From contig CALUIS010000003.1 in NCBI GenBank assembly GCA_944320765.1, forward strand, positions 1 to 64,000: 64,000 nucleotides of DNA. The letters are read 5' to 3'. The notes beneath the pieces were generated by a model. The model was not told where the DNA came from. It ran no database searches and was given only the letters and a program-made list of their open reading frames with translations. Of this stretch, positions 44,593-53,241 are shown piece after piece. How positions within the stretch are numbered: position 1 is the stretch's first letter; every line of letters starts with the position of its first letter. This DNA comes from an uncultured Paraprevotella sp. (GTDB taxonomy: Bacteria; Bacteroidota; Bacteroidia; Bacteroidales; Bacteroidaceae). The translations under genes and the position numbers were made by a program.

Positions 44593-44763
44593 TGCTCCGC
44601 CTCGCAGGGGAGCTGTCGCGAAGCGACTGAGGGGTTTCGCGTTCACGAAACAAATATCACGCCCACGAAACAAGCATCGCATCCACGAATCACATGGACG
44701 TATGCTTCCGTGGGCGTGAAACCCCTCAGGCCCTCCGGGCCAGCTCCCCTACGAGGCGGAGCA
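44593..44763. repeat. Hairpin repeat, second full copy
   Basis: The left arm 44593-44615 and right arm 44741-44763 are complementary over 23 bp with one mismatch and match the arms of the 40444 copy closely. Next to them GACTGAGGGGTTTC faces GAAACCCCTCAGG. The loop differs from the other copy and contains a CACGAA word repeated at irregular spacing. Confidence 0.84.
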
Positions 44764-44827
44764 ATTGCTGCCGGAACGTGCCGGCACACCTCGTCCCCTT
44801 CAGGAGGCTTCCACCTTGCGGGGCGGA

Positions 44828-44856
44828 GCGGTTGCGCACCGCATTGGCGCAACCGC
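44828..44856. terminator. Hairpin after the small PI-PLC-linked protein
   Basis: A perfect 10-bp GC-rich stem (44828-44837 with 44847-44856) lies 17 bases beyond the small gene's stop on the minus strand. No T-run follows, so this is tentative. Confidence 0.45.
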
Positions 44857-44873
44857 CCGCCTGCGCAGGAGTA

Positions 44874-45062
44874 TTACCACAGTTCCCAGCCGCCGTTGCG
44901 GTTCGCGTCCGCACCGGACACGCCCTGACCTGCGGCACTGCCGCCGAACAGCGTGTCGTCCAGGTTGGACGTGATGCCGTCCGGGGACGAAGCCAGCATA
45001 TTCATCGCGCCCATCTGCACCTCGGCCGTCTCGGGACGCACGTACATTCGTTTCTGTCTCAT
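44874..45062 (-). CDS. Small Bacteroidales protein of unknown function
   Basis: The 62-residue protein begins with MRQKRMYVRPETAEVQM and continues with MNMLASSPDG. Short proteins of this general pattern (Y-x-x-P-E, then a leucine-alanine-serine run and a Gly/Asp-rich tail) are common as separate small genes in Bacteroidales genomes. It lies 33 bases after the PI-PLC gene on the same strand. It has no signal peptide. No function is known to me. Confidence 0.6.
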   Translation of the reverse strand: MRQKRMYVRPETAEVQMGAMNMLASSPDGITSNLDDTLFGGSAAGQGVSGADANRNGGWELW

Positions 45063-45095
45063 TTGCTTATTCGTTTTTCTTCGTTACACATCGTT

Positions 45096-48000
45096 TTACT
45101 TCATCACCTTGCGGGCATGGCCTTGGCCGCCCACCACGTACACGCCTCTGGGCAGCCCGTCCAAGGCCTGGGCCTCGCGCACGCCTTCCTTCAGCTTCAC
45201 GCCGCCGATGGTGTAGACGTCCACTAGGGATTCGCCGTCAGCGTCCACGCCGCCCACCGAAGTCTCGGTGTCGCCCTTGATCACGATCCGGTTCACCTGC
45301 GCCTCGCCGGCTCCCAGCGCGATGTAAGCGCGGTAGCCCTTCACTTCTATGTCGCGGTCGGCCTGGTAGAACACGTTGTCGGAGATGAAATACTTGTCGC
45401 TGCCCGAGAGCGTCATGGGGGCATAAACGCCTTGCAGCGTCACGCCGTCGATGGTCTGTCCCTCAGGCTCTCCGGCCACGAGGTCCACTCCCTGCACGGC
45501 AATCGAGTAGACGGCCTGCGCCGGGCGCACCATGTAGGGCTTGCCGGCCTCTATCGTCGTGGCATCCTCGAACAGCAGCTCGTAGGCGTCCGTGCCTTTC
45601 TCCACGGCGCGGAAGGCTTTCACCTCGCCCAACCCGGCTGCCGCCGTCTGTTCGGCCGTGAGGCTGAATGGCACGCAGAACGTATTCCATTTGCCGGCCT
45701 TGAGCGTGCGGGAGAGGGTCACGTCGGCACCGTATGCGTCCGCGCCGATTTCCACCTCGCTGTTCTCGTCCAGCACGGCCACGGTGAGGGTCGAGAAGGC
45801 CGAGGCGTTCCACGAGTAGGCCACCGACTGCACGCCCACCTCATACACGCCCGGCTCCACGTTCTCGAAGAAGCAGGTTTCCGAAGGCAGGTAGGCGGCA
45901 AACGGCGTGCAGGCCGTCTGGCTGCCGGTCTCCTTCACGGCGGGGCAGCGCATGAACGTCTTGCCGTCGCGCACGATGTAAACGTTGTAGACGGCCTTGC
46001 TGCCCGACGCGGTCGCCATCTTGTCCCACGTCAGCGTGAGCCGCTTCGTGGCAGGGTCATACGCGGACTTCAGCCCGGTGGGCGCACCCGGCACTTGCGG
46101 GCTTCCGCCCGTGGCCAGCAGCGAGGTGTTGCGGTAGAAGTAAGGAGCGCCGTTGTCGCCGTTGCAGGCCGACATGAAGTCGAGCATGCCGTCGCCGTCC
46201 ACGTCGGCATAGTTCATGAGGCCTTCCTCCACGCCACCGTCCATCACGTTCCAGACGGTCTCGAACGTGCCTTTTCCCGTGCTGTAACTGCAATAGCTCG
46301 ACACCCAGTCATAACCAGTATTGTCGGCGTTGGGACCGCCCCATCCGCAAGCCATGTAGTCGGGGAACCCGTCTCCGTTGAAGTCGGCCAGAGCGGACAT
46401 CCGCGTGGGATTGGCCGAGGTGGGCCAAATGCCGGCTTTCATCGTCTCGAAGGCGAACTTGCCGTCCTCCGACACGTTGCGCAGCACCACGGCCGCCTTC
46501 CCGTTGGCCTCTGCATAGTCCCCCGAACAGCCGAAGCTGCCGATGATGAGAATGTCCTGCTTGCCGTCCTGGTCGTAGTCGATGACGTACATCACACATT
46601 CGTCGCCGCTGTGGCCGTATTGCGCAGAAGTCCAGTTCACGTCCTCGTTCAAGTCCGTGTTGGCCCATGCGAGATGTCCCTTCCCGTCGTTCTTGTAGAA
46701 GTCCAGGCGGTTGCCTTCGGTATAGTCCACGCCGCCCAGCGTTCCAGCATTGGCATAGCCGGACACCACGGCATCGGGCCATCCATCGTTGTTGAAGTCC
46801 CCGAAAAGCACGCTGCCGCTATTCGCCGGAACCAATTGGCTTCCCGTATCTTCCGCAAAACTGTTGCCGCCTTGGTTCAGGAAGAGTTTCGTGACACGCG
46901 CCCACGGGTCGCCCTTTTCCGTCTGGAACAGCACGTCGGGATAGCCGTCCATGTTCACGTCCGCCACGGAAATGCTGTGCAACGGGTTGCCGGCGTTCCC
47001 GCGTCCGCTGTTCTCGCTCAATTGCGTCCAGCCGGAAAGGCCGCCCATCTGCGCGGTCACGTCCACCAGACCGTCCTGCCCGCCGTTGTTGTGAACCACC
47101 CGCAAGGCCGAGCGTCCCACATTGGGATGCACGGACGTCCATCCCGCGTTGGTGGCATCGAGGAGCAGGAGGTCCGGCATGCCGTCCTGGTCATAGTCCA
47201 GCACGCGGCTGCCCAGCCCGCCGTAGAACACGGGGAGGTCGTCGTCGGTAGAGGAAACGGAAGTGTGGGACAAGGCGTTCCAGGCCGGAGTGGAGCCTGC
47301 GCCGTTGTTGTAGCCGAGATAGCCGCCGTCGGCCCATGTCCAGTCACCGGCCCCGTCTTTCAAGCTCGCATCCCACAAATAGCCTTCACCGCCGAAATAC
47401 ACGTCCGTCAGTCCGTTGCCGTCGAAATCGGCCAGCAAGGGCACGCCGTTCTTGCCCTCCACGCCCATCTTCTTCGTGTAGTCGCGCTCGTCGTCCCGCT
47501 TGAACGACACCGCCGCAGACGTTTCCGCAGCGTTGTCGCCCGGGCCGTAGATGTACTTGAAGTTATGCTCAATCAACGCGTCCACCAGCTCGTCGCCCCG
47601 TGTGGCATAGCCGTTGCTCTCGGCCACGCCGGCGTAGTCCATCAGCACGATGCCGGCGGGACCCGCCACGTTGCTTTCGTCCTTCAGGTAGTCGATGATG
47701 GCGGCGTTGGTATGCGTCGCGTTGTCGCGGTAGCCGTCGCTCAATGAGGCATCGAAAGCTCCCACTTTTGAATACGCCGACGCGAAGTTGTACACCCACA
47801 CCAGTTGGCGCGGTTCGTTCACGATGTGCGTCGTGCTGAAGTCAAGCATCTTCCGGATGGCGTTCACTTTCGCGTCCACCATTCCGTCCTCGTGCGTGTC
47901 GGCCTGGTCCTGCATGTAGAGGGCGGCCTTGGCCTCCGGTCCGCTGCCCGCGCCGGTGATCACGCCGTTCGTCTGCGCGTTCCAGTCAATCCAGCCGCAC

Positions 48001-48584
48001 CAGTTGGTCATCATGCCGCCCACGGGATTCTTCTCGTAAGCATCGCGGTAGAGCAACAGCATCTTGCCGCGCATGTCCTCCACCGTCAGGTCGCGGCGGA
48101 AGTCCACCACGTAGTCCTTCATCCCGTCGCTCTCCAACAGCTCGTGCAGGAGGTTCTGGGCTGTAGTGTTGCCGGCGTCCACCTGCAGGATATGGATGAT
48201 GAAGAACTCCGTGGGATGCGCCACGAGAAAGTCGCGCAGCGTCTCGAACGCCTTTTGGAACGTGATGTTGGTCTCGGATATGCCATGCGCGCAGTTCAGA
48301 TACCCGTTGTACTCGGACGGGCGGAAGTCGAATGCCCGGATGCCGTCCTCCAACTGGTCGGCAAGACTGAGGTCCTGTGCACGGGAATAAGTCTCATACA
48401 TGCTCACAATAAACCCTTCCCCCGTGGCCGTGTCGTGCGTCCCGGGGATGGAGAGCCGGGCCACGTAGGCATTGTCCGGGAGGTTGCCCATCCAATCTTT
48501 GCCTTTCCAGTCTTCGGCATACCCCCCTTGGCTGCACAGCAGCAAGGCGGCGACGGCCCATGAATTCAGTAAAGTTCTCTTCAT
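45096..48584 (-). CDS. Secreted phosphatidylinositol-specific phospholipase C with VCBS repeats
   Basis: The 1162-residue exported protein starts with a signal peptide (GGYAE cleavage) and a PI-PLC X domain (about 25-345). The catalytic histidines H50 (IPGTHDTATG) and H100 (NCAHGISETN) are 50 residues apart, as in Bacillus cereus H32 and H82. Seven VCBS/FG-GAP-type repeats follow (such as ADFDGNGLTDVYFGG and DYDQDGMPDLLLLD, each with a calcium-loop-like D-x-D/N-x-D/N-G). A fibronectin-like region (GAPTGLKSAYDPATKRL) and a C-terminal sorting-like domain (YTIGGVKLKEG ... GLPRGVYVVGG) complete it. Bacterial PI-PLC cleaves phosphatidylinositol and often GPI anchors. Confidence 0.88.
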   Translation of the reverse strand: MKRTLLNSWAVAALLLCSQGGYAEDWKGKDWMGNLPDNAYVARLSIPGTHDTATGEGFIVSMYETYSRAQDLSLADQLEDGIRAFDFRPSEYNGYLNCAHGISETNITFQKAFETLRDFLVAHPTEFFIIHILQVDAGNTTAQNLLHELLESDGMKDYVVDFRRDLTVEDMRGKMLLLYRDAYEKNPVGGMMTNWCGWIDWNAQTNGVITGAGSGPEAKAALYMQDQADTHEDGMVDAKVNAIRKMLDFSTTHIVNEPRQLVWVYNFASAYSKVGAFDASLSDGYRDNATHTNAAIIDYLKDESNVAGPAGIVLMDYAGVAESNGYATRGDELVDALIEHNFKYIYGPGDNAAETSAAVSFKRDDERDYTKKMGVEGKNGVPLLADFDGNGLTDVYFGGEGYLWDASLKDGAGDWTWADGGYLGYNNGAGSTPAWNALSHTSVSSTDDDLPVFYGGLGSRVLDYDQDGMPDLLLLDATNAGWTSVHPNVGRSALRVVHNNGGQDGLVDVTAQMGGLSGWTQLSENSGRGNAGNPLHSISVADVNMDGYPDVLFQTEKGDPWARVTKLFLNQGGNSFAEDTGSQLVPANSGSVLFGDFNNDGWPDAVVSGYANAGTLGGVDYTEGNRLDFYKNDGKGHLAWANTDLNEDVNWTSAQYGHSGDECVMYVIDYDQDGKQDILIIGSFGCSGDYAEANGKAAVVLRNVSEDGKFAFETMKAGIWPTSANPTRMSALADFNGDGFPDYMACGWGGPNADNTGYDWVSSYCSYSTGKGTFETVWNVMDGGVEEGLMNYADVDGDGMLDFMSACNGDNGAPYFYRNTSLLATGGSPQVPGAPTGLKSAYDPATKRLTLTWDKMATASGSKAVYNVYIVRDGKTFMRCPAVKETGSQTACTPFAAYLPSETCFFENVEPGVYEVGVQSVAYSWNASAFSTLTVAVLDENSEVEIGADAYGADVTLSRTLKAGKWNTFCVPFSLTAEQTAAAGLGEVKAFRAVEKGTDAYELLFEDATTIEAGKPYMVRPAQAVYSIAVQGVDLVAGEPEGQTIDGVTLQGVYAPMTLSGSDKYFISDNVFYQADRDIEVKGYRAYIALGAGEAQVNRIVIKGDTETSVGGVDADGESLVDVYTIGGVKLKEGVREAQALDGLPRGVYVVGGQGHARKVMK

Positions 48585-48866
48585 TTTTTCTTGTTTTTTA
48601 GAAATGAAACAAATTTTAAGTCGCCCAAAATTAGGTATTCCACTACCAGTCCACCGCCACTAATGCGTCACATTTTTGCTGATTCGCGTCAGAATGGACT
48701 ATTTGGCGCATCTATCGGCAAGCCGTGACGCATGGCAGCGTGTCAAAATAACACCAGCACCGGACAAAAAACAAGCCACAAAGAGAGATAAGAAACGACT
48801 TGCGGGAAGCCGGCCTTGGCACACCGTCTTCCCGCAAGCCTTAATACACCTTATATATAAGGGACG
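48585..48866. other. Intergenic stretch between PI-PLC and GH38
   Basis: This 282-base stretch holds the upstream region of the PI-PLC gene and a hairpin behind the GH38 gene. No exact TAnnTTTG box was found for PI-PLC. A CACCGCCACTAATGCG-type AT/GC mosaic is present without recognisable features. Confidence 0.4.
48799..48838 (-). terminator. Hairpin downstream of the GH38 gene
   Basis: An 11-bp perfect inverted repeat (48799-48809 with 48828-48838) is followed on the minus strand by a T-rich TCGTTTCTTATC. It lies 28 bases after the GH38 stop. Confidence 0.6.
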
Positions 48867-51779
48867 TCAGAACGCCACCCACAGCGTGGCCATCCCGTAA
48901 GGAAGGAGCTTCACTCCTTCGCTTCCGACCTCCGCTCCGGGAATCTCTTCCGACTCGCACCGCCGCACGCTGGCGGGACGGCGGGACGGGAAGTCCAGCC
49001 GGACGGTCTCTTCCTCTGCCGACAGGGAACGAAGGCGGAGAATCAGTTCATCGTCCCGGTCCGTCGACTTCAGCACCGTGACGTAAACCGCATCGTTGTC
49101 CACGGCTACCAACGGCTTCACCGCCGGATTCTTGTCCGTCATGACATGCACCAAAGGTTGCGCCTGCTCCAGGCCAAAGCGGTTGGCCGCCACGATGCCG
49201 GCGCCTTCGTGGGGGAACAGGCGGTAGCGGAACGCGACCGGCCCGTCCTGCGTCAGCGGGAAGTTCGTGTGCCAGTGGTTGTTCATCACCCATGAATAGA
49301 CCGTGGAAGAAGGCGGCAGCTCCGTCAGCCACGGCCCCTGTCCGCCCCATCCCAACGAAATGTTGGCATGGCGGCCGCCGTATTCCATCAAAGGAGCGTC
49401 CAGCGAACACCACGTCACCCCGTGCGTGGCGTTGGACACATCGAGCCACCGCTGCATCGCCATCCAGTTGCGGTTGGCCTGCGGCCATTGGTCCTTCTCC
49501 ACTTCCATCACGCCCCAAGGGATGTCCACCAGCGTCTTCGCCTGCGGCACGTTGAACCCGAAGCCGAAGTGTATGCCGTCCTTGTCCAGCAGGGGCAGCT
49601 TGTCCACCACATTGGTGATTTCCACCCAAGGCTGCCCTGCAATCAGGCGCACCGACCGTGTCACGCTACGGCATCCCTTCATCCGGGACGTCACCCGCAA
49701 TTCCACCAGCAGCCCGCCTTGCTCCGCCACTTCTATCTTTTCCACCTCGTCGAACACGGGGCGGTCCTCGTTCGCCGGCAGCCAGCAGCAGGAATTGGCG
49801 CCGCCGTCCACCGCCGCATCTATGTAATTATAGGTGTCCCCGGCACGGCGCACCTCCGTGATGTTCCCGCTCTCCGCGTCAAGGCGCACCGCAAGGACCC
49901 CGTTGTCCAGTGTGCAGCCCTCAATCCGACACGGGCCTGCCGCCCGAGTTTCGCCCTCCACCACGCGGAAATGGCGGGAAGACAACGCCGGCACGTCCGC
50001 AGCCCAGAACACCAGTTCGCCCGTAGACAGGCGTTGCGAGGGGACGTCATTTCCCGTTTCGTCCACCACCCTGTCGCCCTTCTGGCTTTCCGCCGCCGAG
50101 AGCGTGACCAGCCCTCCATGCTTCCAGCTCTGGGTGTTCAGGACGGCCACGCCGCCGTTCGCCGGCCCTTCCTTCGGCCCCAACGCCCCGTTGGACTTGT
50201 CGGCAATCTGTCCCAAGGCCTCGTCCAGCAACGCCACGGAACGCGCCTCCGCCTCGTGGAAATAAGACTGCTTCACCCGCCAGATGGCGTCCTGGAAATA
50301 AGGCTCCCAAGGATTCTCGAAGTCCCACGTGTGCTCCGACCCCAACAGGATGTAGCGCCAGCCTTCATCAAAGTCGGCACGGGGAGCCGCCGCGCCGCCG
50401 CCCAGCATCGTCCACACGGTCTCGGCCTGCGTGATGCGTTCCTTGTTGCGGCGGTTGACGGCGGTCAGGCGCGCCGCCGTCCCCAGTCCGTCGGTCCAAT
50501 ATTCCGTATAGTCGCCGCGCACCACGGGCAAGCGGTCGCCATATTTCTCCTCCAGCATCCGCATGATGTCGTGCCCTCCGCTGATGACAATCTTGGGGTA
50601 AGCGTATTTCTTGTGCCATTCGTTGACGGCGTAGGGCACGTCGGCATCCACAGGGTTGTTGTCCCAAAGCGACCACGAAAGGACGATGAAGTCGAAAGGA
50701 TAATCCTGCTCTTCCAACTCCGAGAGGCGGGCCGTGAAATCCACGTTGGCACTCCCCATCTGTATCCGCGCCGGCACTTTCCGCGGGTCGCGCTGTCCGA
50801 ACCACGGCCGGCCGGTCGTATTGCCCTTGTCCATGCTGCCGCTGTTGGCGTACTTGCCCGGCTGCAGGAACAGCACCCGCGAATGCCCGTCCGGACCGAC
50901 CCACCAGAACGGCATCCCGTCGATGCCGAAAGCATGGGCGTTCCCGCCACGGTCGGTGTTCGGCCATGAGATGATATAACGGACGCCCTGCTGGGCCATG
51001 ACCGGAATCGTCCCCCAGGATATGCCGGGAATGTCGAACTGCTGGAACACGTCGATGGGCACGCCGGACAGCCTTTGCAGCTCACGCGAGAACCGGAACA
51101 CATGGAACAGCTCCTCGTCCGAACAGATGCTCGTGTTCAGGTTCACATAAGAGGCATCCACCGCCAGCCCACCGTCCTTGATGGCGGCGATAATCTCGTC
51201 ACGACGTTCCGGCTCGGCGTTCCACAAGCGTTCTATCGGCCAGGTCACTTCCGGATTCCACACGAAACGGGCACCGTCCACATGCCCGGCAGTCTCCCGC
51301 GCCAGCTTCATGCCTTCCTTGACATTCGTGCGGTGCAGGAGTTCCACGTTCTTGTGCGTGTTGGTATAACCTATGTCCACATGGGAGTGGTTGTAAAGAT
51401 AGACCGTCCAGTGGCGCATCGGCTCCACCGCGACCTTTTCCTTCACCTCCCTTTCCGTTCCGCGCACCGTCAGCACGACCTCGGAGCGTTTGTCCGTCGG
51501 CAAGACGGACGGAAGCATCACCTCCACCTCCGCCTCCCCGGAAGCGTCCAGCCGGAAAACGGAAGTCTCCTTCACCCGCTTGTAAGCCACGTCCACCTTC
51601 AGGTCGCCCCGCAAGTCCGCACCACCCACACGGATCTTGACGATACGTCCCGGCGAACGGTCCGCCCGATAGCCATACATCGGCATCACCTCGCAACTCA
51701 CTTTCTCCGGCAGCACATCCGCCGCCACGTATCCGGCGGACAAGACCGCCCACAATCCACAAAAAAGGAACTTTCTCAT
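48867..51779 (-). CDS. GH38-family alpha-mannosidase, secreted
   Basis: The 970-residue exported protein (signal peptide MRKFLFCGLWAVLSAGYVAA) is a GH38-type alpha-mannosidase. The zinc-binding start of the catalytic domain is YNHSHVDIGYT, followed by the family blocks FVWNPEVTWPIERLW and GVPIDVFQQFDIPGISWGTI. A C-terminal beta region contains VRLIAGQPWVEITNVVDK and HFGFGFNVP. ATG 51779 is used because the longer frame to 51881 crosses the promoter at 51802-51809. The substrate linkage cannot be read from the sequence. Confidence 0.9.
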   Translation of the reverse strand: MRKFLFCGLWAVLSAGYVAADVLPEKVSCEVMPMYGYRADRSPGRIVKIRVGGADLRGDLKVDVAYKRVKETSVFRLDASGEAEVEVMLPSVLPTDKRSEVVLTVRGTEREVKEKVAVEPMRHWTVYLYNHSHVDIGYTNTHKNVELLHRTNVKEGMKLARETAGHVDGARFVWNPEVTWPIERLWNAEPERRDEIIAAIKDGGLAVDASYVNLNTSICSDEELFHVFRFSRELQRLSGVPIDVFQQFDIPGISWGTIPVMAQQGVRYIISWPNTDRGGNAHAFGIDGMPFWWVGPDGHSRVLFLQPGKYANSGSMDKGNTTGRPWFGQRDPRKVPARIQMGSANVDFTARLSELEEQDYPFDFIVLSWSLWDNNPVDADVPYAVNEWHKKYAYPKIVISGGHDIMRMLEEKYGDRLPVVRGDYTEYWTDGLGTAARLTAVNRRNKERITQAETVWTMLGGGAAAPRADFDEGWRYILLGSEHTWDFENPWEPYFQDAIWRVKQSYFHEAEARSVALLDEALGQIADKSNGALGPKEGPANGGVAVLNTQSWKHGGLVTLSAAESQKGDRVVDETGNDVPSQRLSTGELVFWAADVPALSSRHFRVVEGETRAAGPCRIEGCTLDNGVLAVRLDAESGNITEVRRAGDTYNYIDAAVDGGANSCCWLPANEDRPVFDEVEKIEVAEQGGLLVELRVTSRMKGCRSVTRSVRLIAGQPWVEITNVVDKLPLLDKDGIHFGFGFNVPQAKTLVDIPWGVMEVEKDQWPQANRNWMAMQRWLDVSNATHGVTWCSLDAPLMEYGGRHANISLGWGGQGPWLTELPPSSTVYSWVMNNHWHTNFPLTQDGPVAFRYRLFPHEGAGIVAANRFGLEQAQPLVHVMTDKNPAVKPLVAVDNDAVYVTVLKSTDRDDELILRLRSLSAEEETVRLDFPSRRPASVRRCESEEIPGAEVGSEGVKLLPYGMATLWVAF

Positions 51780-51801
51780 AGCATCGCATGTTTCACTTCC
51801 G

Positions 51802-51809
51802 CAAAGATA
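51802..51809 (-). promoter_or_regulatory. Promoter -7 box for GH38
   Basis: The minus strand reads TATCTTTG, an exact TAnnTTTG match 23 bases before the chosen start. Confidence 0.72.
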
Positions 51810-51963
51810 GAAGAGAAGAACCGCCGGAAAAGAAAAAGATGAATCAGAAAATGCGGCAAATTCTCCAAAATCCCCCGACAAAATCGGCGCAAAGCTTCCA
51901 CGGGCGGTTTATTCTAAGTATCTTTACCTCTTGGAAACATCAACCTTAAAAACGAATCTCATC

Positions 51964-53187
51964 ATGACACTGAAGAAATGGATGACTGCGGGGGCTGCTG
52001 CCCTATTTCTCGGGACGGCCTGTCCCGCTCCGGCACAAGCCGAAACCGCTCCGGCCGACAGCTGCTACCTCTTTGCCTTTTTCTCCAACAACTCGCCCTA
52101 CGGCGAGCAAATCCGCTACGCCCTGAGCGACGACGGATTCAACTACACCTCGCTCAACGAAGGACGGCCCGTGGTGGCATCCGACACGATAGCCCTGAAA
52201 AAAAGCATCCGCGACCCGTACATCACCCGGGGACGGGACGGCAAGACCTTCTACATGGTCATGACGGACATGCGCTCGGACGAAGGGTGGCAGAGCAACG
52301 ACGGCCTCATCCTGATGAAGAGCAACGACCTCATCCACTGGCAGCATACGGCCATCGACTTCCCCACCCGTTTTCCCGACCTGCCGGGATTCGACCGGGA
52401 GAACCTGCACGCCGTGTGGGCGCCCCAAATCATCTGGGACGACGAAGCGGGGAAATACATGATTTACTACTCCATCGGCCGCCACGACTGGGAATATCCC
52501 ACGGAAGACCCGAACTTCAAGCAACCGTACTTCAAGCTGTTCTATTCCTATATCAATGACGACTTCACCGACATCACCACCCCGAAGCTGCTCTTCGACT
52601 TCGGCACGGCGGCCATCGACGGAGACATCGTGCGCAACCCGAAGACCGGGGAGTACGTGCTGTTCTTCAAGGACGAGGGCCGCTCGGTCATGAACAAGGG
52701 ATTCCGCACACGGCAGGGCGTGATGCGCGCCACCAGCCAACGGCTCACCGGACCGTACAGCATCGAATGGCGGCACCTGCAAAAGGAGGGGCAGTATCCG
52801 GTGGAAGGTTCCAGCGTGTTCCCCCTCATCGGTTCGGACGAATATGTGCTGATGTACGACTGCTACGCGCAGGGCTTCTACCAGTTCTGCAAGAGCAACG
52901 ACCTGCAACACTTCACTTTCGTGCAGAACACCAAGACGCACGGCGACTTCACTCCCCGCCACGGCTCGGTGATGCACATCTCGGCAGCCGAGCGCGAGCG
53001 GCTCGAAGCATGGTCGGCCCTCAGCATCGCCGTGAACAGGCTGCGCACCCGTCCGGTCCCGACCCTCACGCTGAAACAACTAAAGCAACGCCCCGCCTTA
53101 TTGGAAGAAGCCCAGAAGGTACTCGACACGACCACCGACATCAAGGCTCTGCAGGATATGACAAAGAAAATCAAGAATTTCAAATAA
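51964..53187 (+). CDS. GH43-like glycosidase, secreted
   Basis: The 407-residue exported protein (signal peptide ending PAQAE) has the five-bladed propeller pattern of GH43. The catalytic candidates are the aspartate in SIRDPYITRG, the aspartate in AIDGDIVRN and the glutamate in PVEGSSVF. The strands KTFYMVMTD and AGKYMIYYS are also typical. Family members remove arabinose, xylose or galactose; the target here is open. It is divergent from GH38. A near-match promoter box (TATCTTTA) lies around 51917. Confidence 0.86.
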   Translation: MTLKKWMTAGAAALFLGTACPAPAQAETAPADSCYLFAFFSNNSPYGEQIRYALSDDGFNYTSLNEGRPVVASDTIALKKSIRDPYITRGRDGKTFYMVMTDMRSDEGWQSNDGLILMKSNDLIHWQHTAIDFPTRFPDLPGFDRENLHAVWAPQIIWDDEAGKYMIYYSIGRHDWEYPTEDPNFKQPYFKLFYSYINDDFTDITTPKLLFDFGTAAIDGDIVRNPKTGEYVLFFKDEGRSVMNKGFRTRQGVMRATSQRLTGPYSIEWRHLQKEGQYPVEGSSVFPLIGSDEYVLMYDCYAQGFYQFCKSNDLQHFTFVQNTKTHGDFTPRHGSVMHISAAERERLEAWSALSIAVNRLRTRPVPTLTLKQLKQRPALLEEAQKVLDTTTDIKALQDMTKKIKNFK

Positions 53188-53241
53188 TAGAACGGGAGGG
53201 TGTAGCAGAACCAGCGAGACATGACTGCTCCGCCTTCTCCT

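Noticed and set aside
44343..44630. Plus-strand open frame of 95 codons
   Set aside because: It runs into the hairpin repeat, has no family resemblance and no TAnnTTTG box upstream.
48585..48866. Possible tRNA or small RNA between PI-PLC and GH38
   Set aside because: No acceptor-stem pairing or TTC-loop pattern was seen; only a terminator-like hairpin.
53221..53236. ACTGCTCCGCCT at the GH43 convergence as a further hairpin-repeat copy
   Set aside because: Only 12 bases match the arm and no partner arm follows, so chance similarity is likely.
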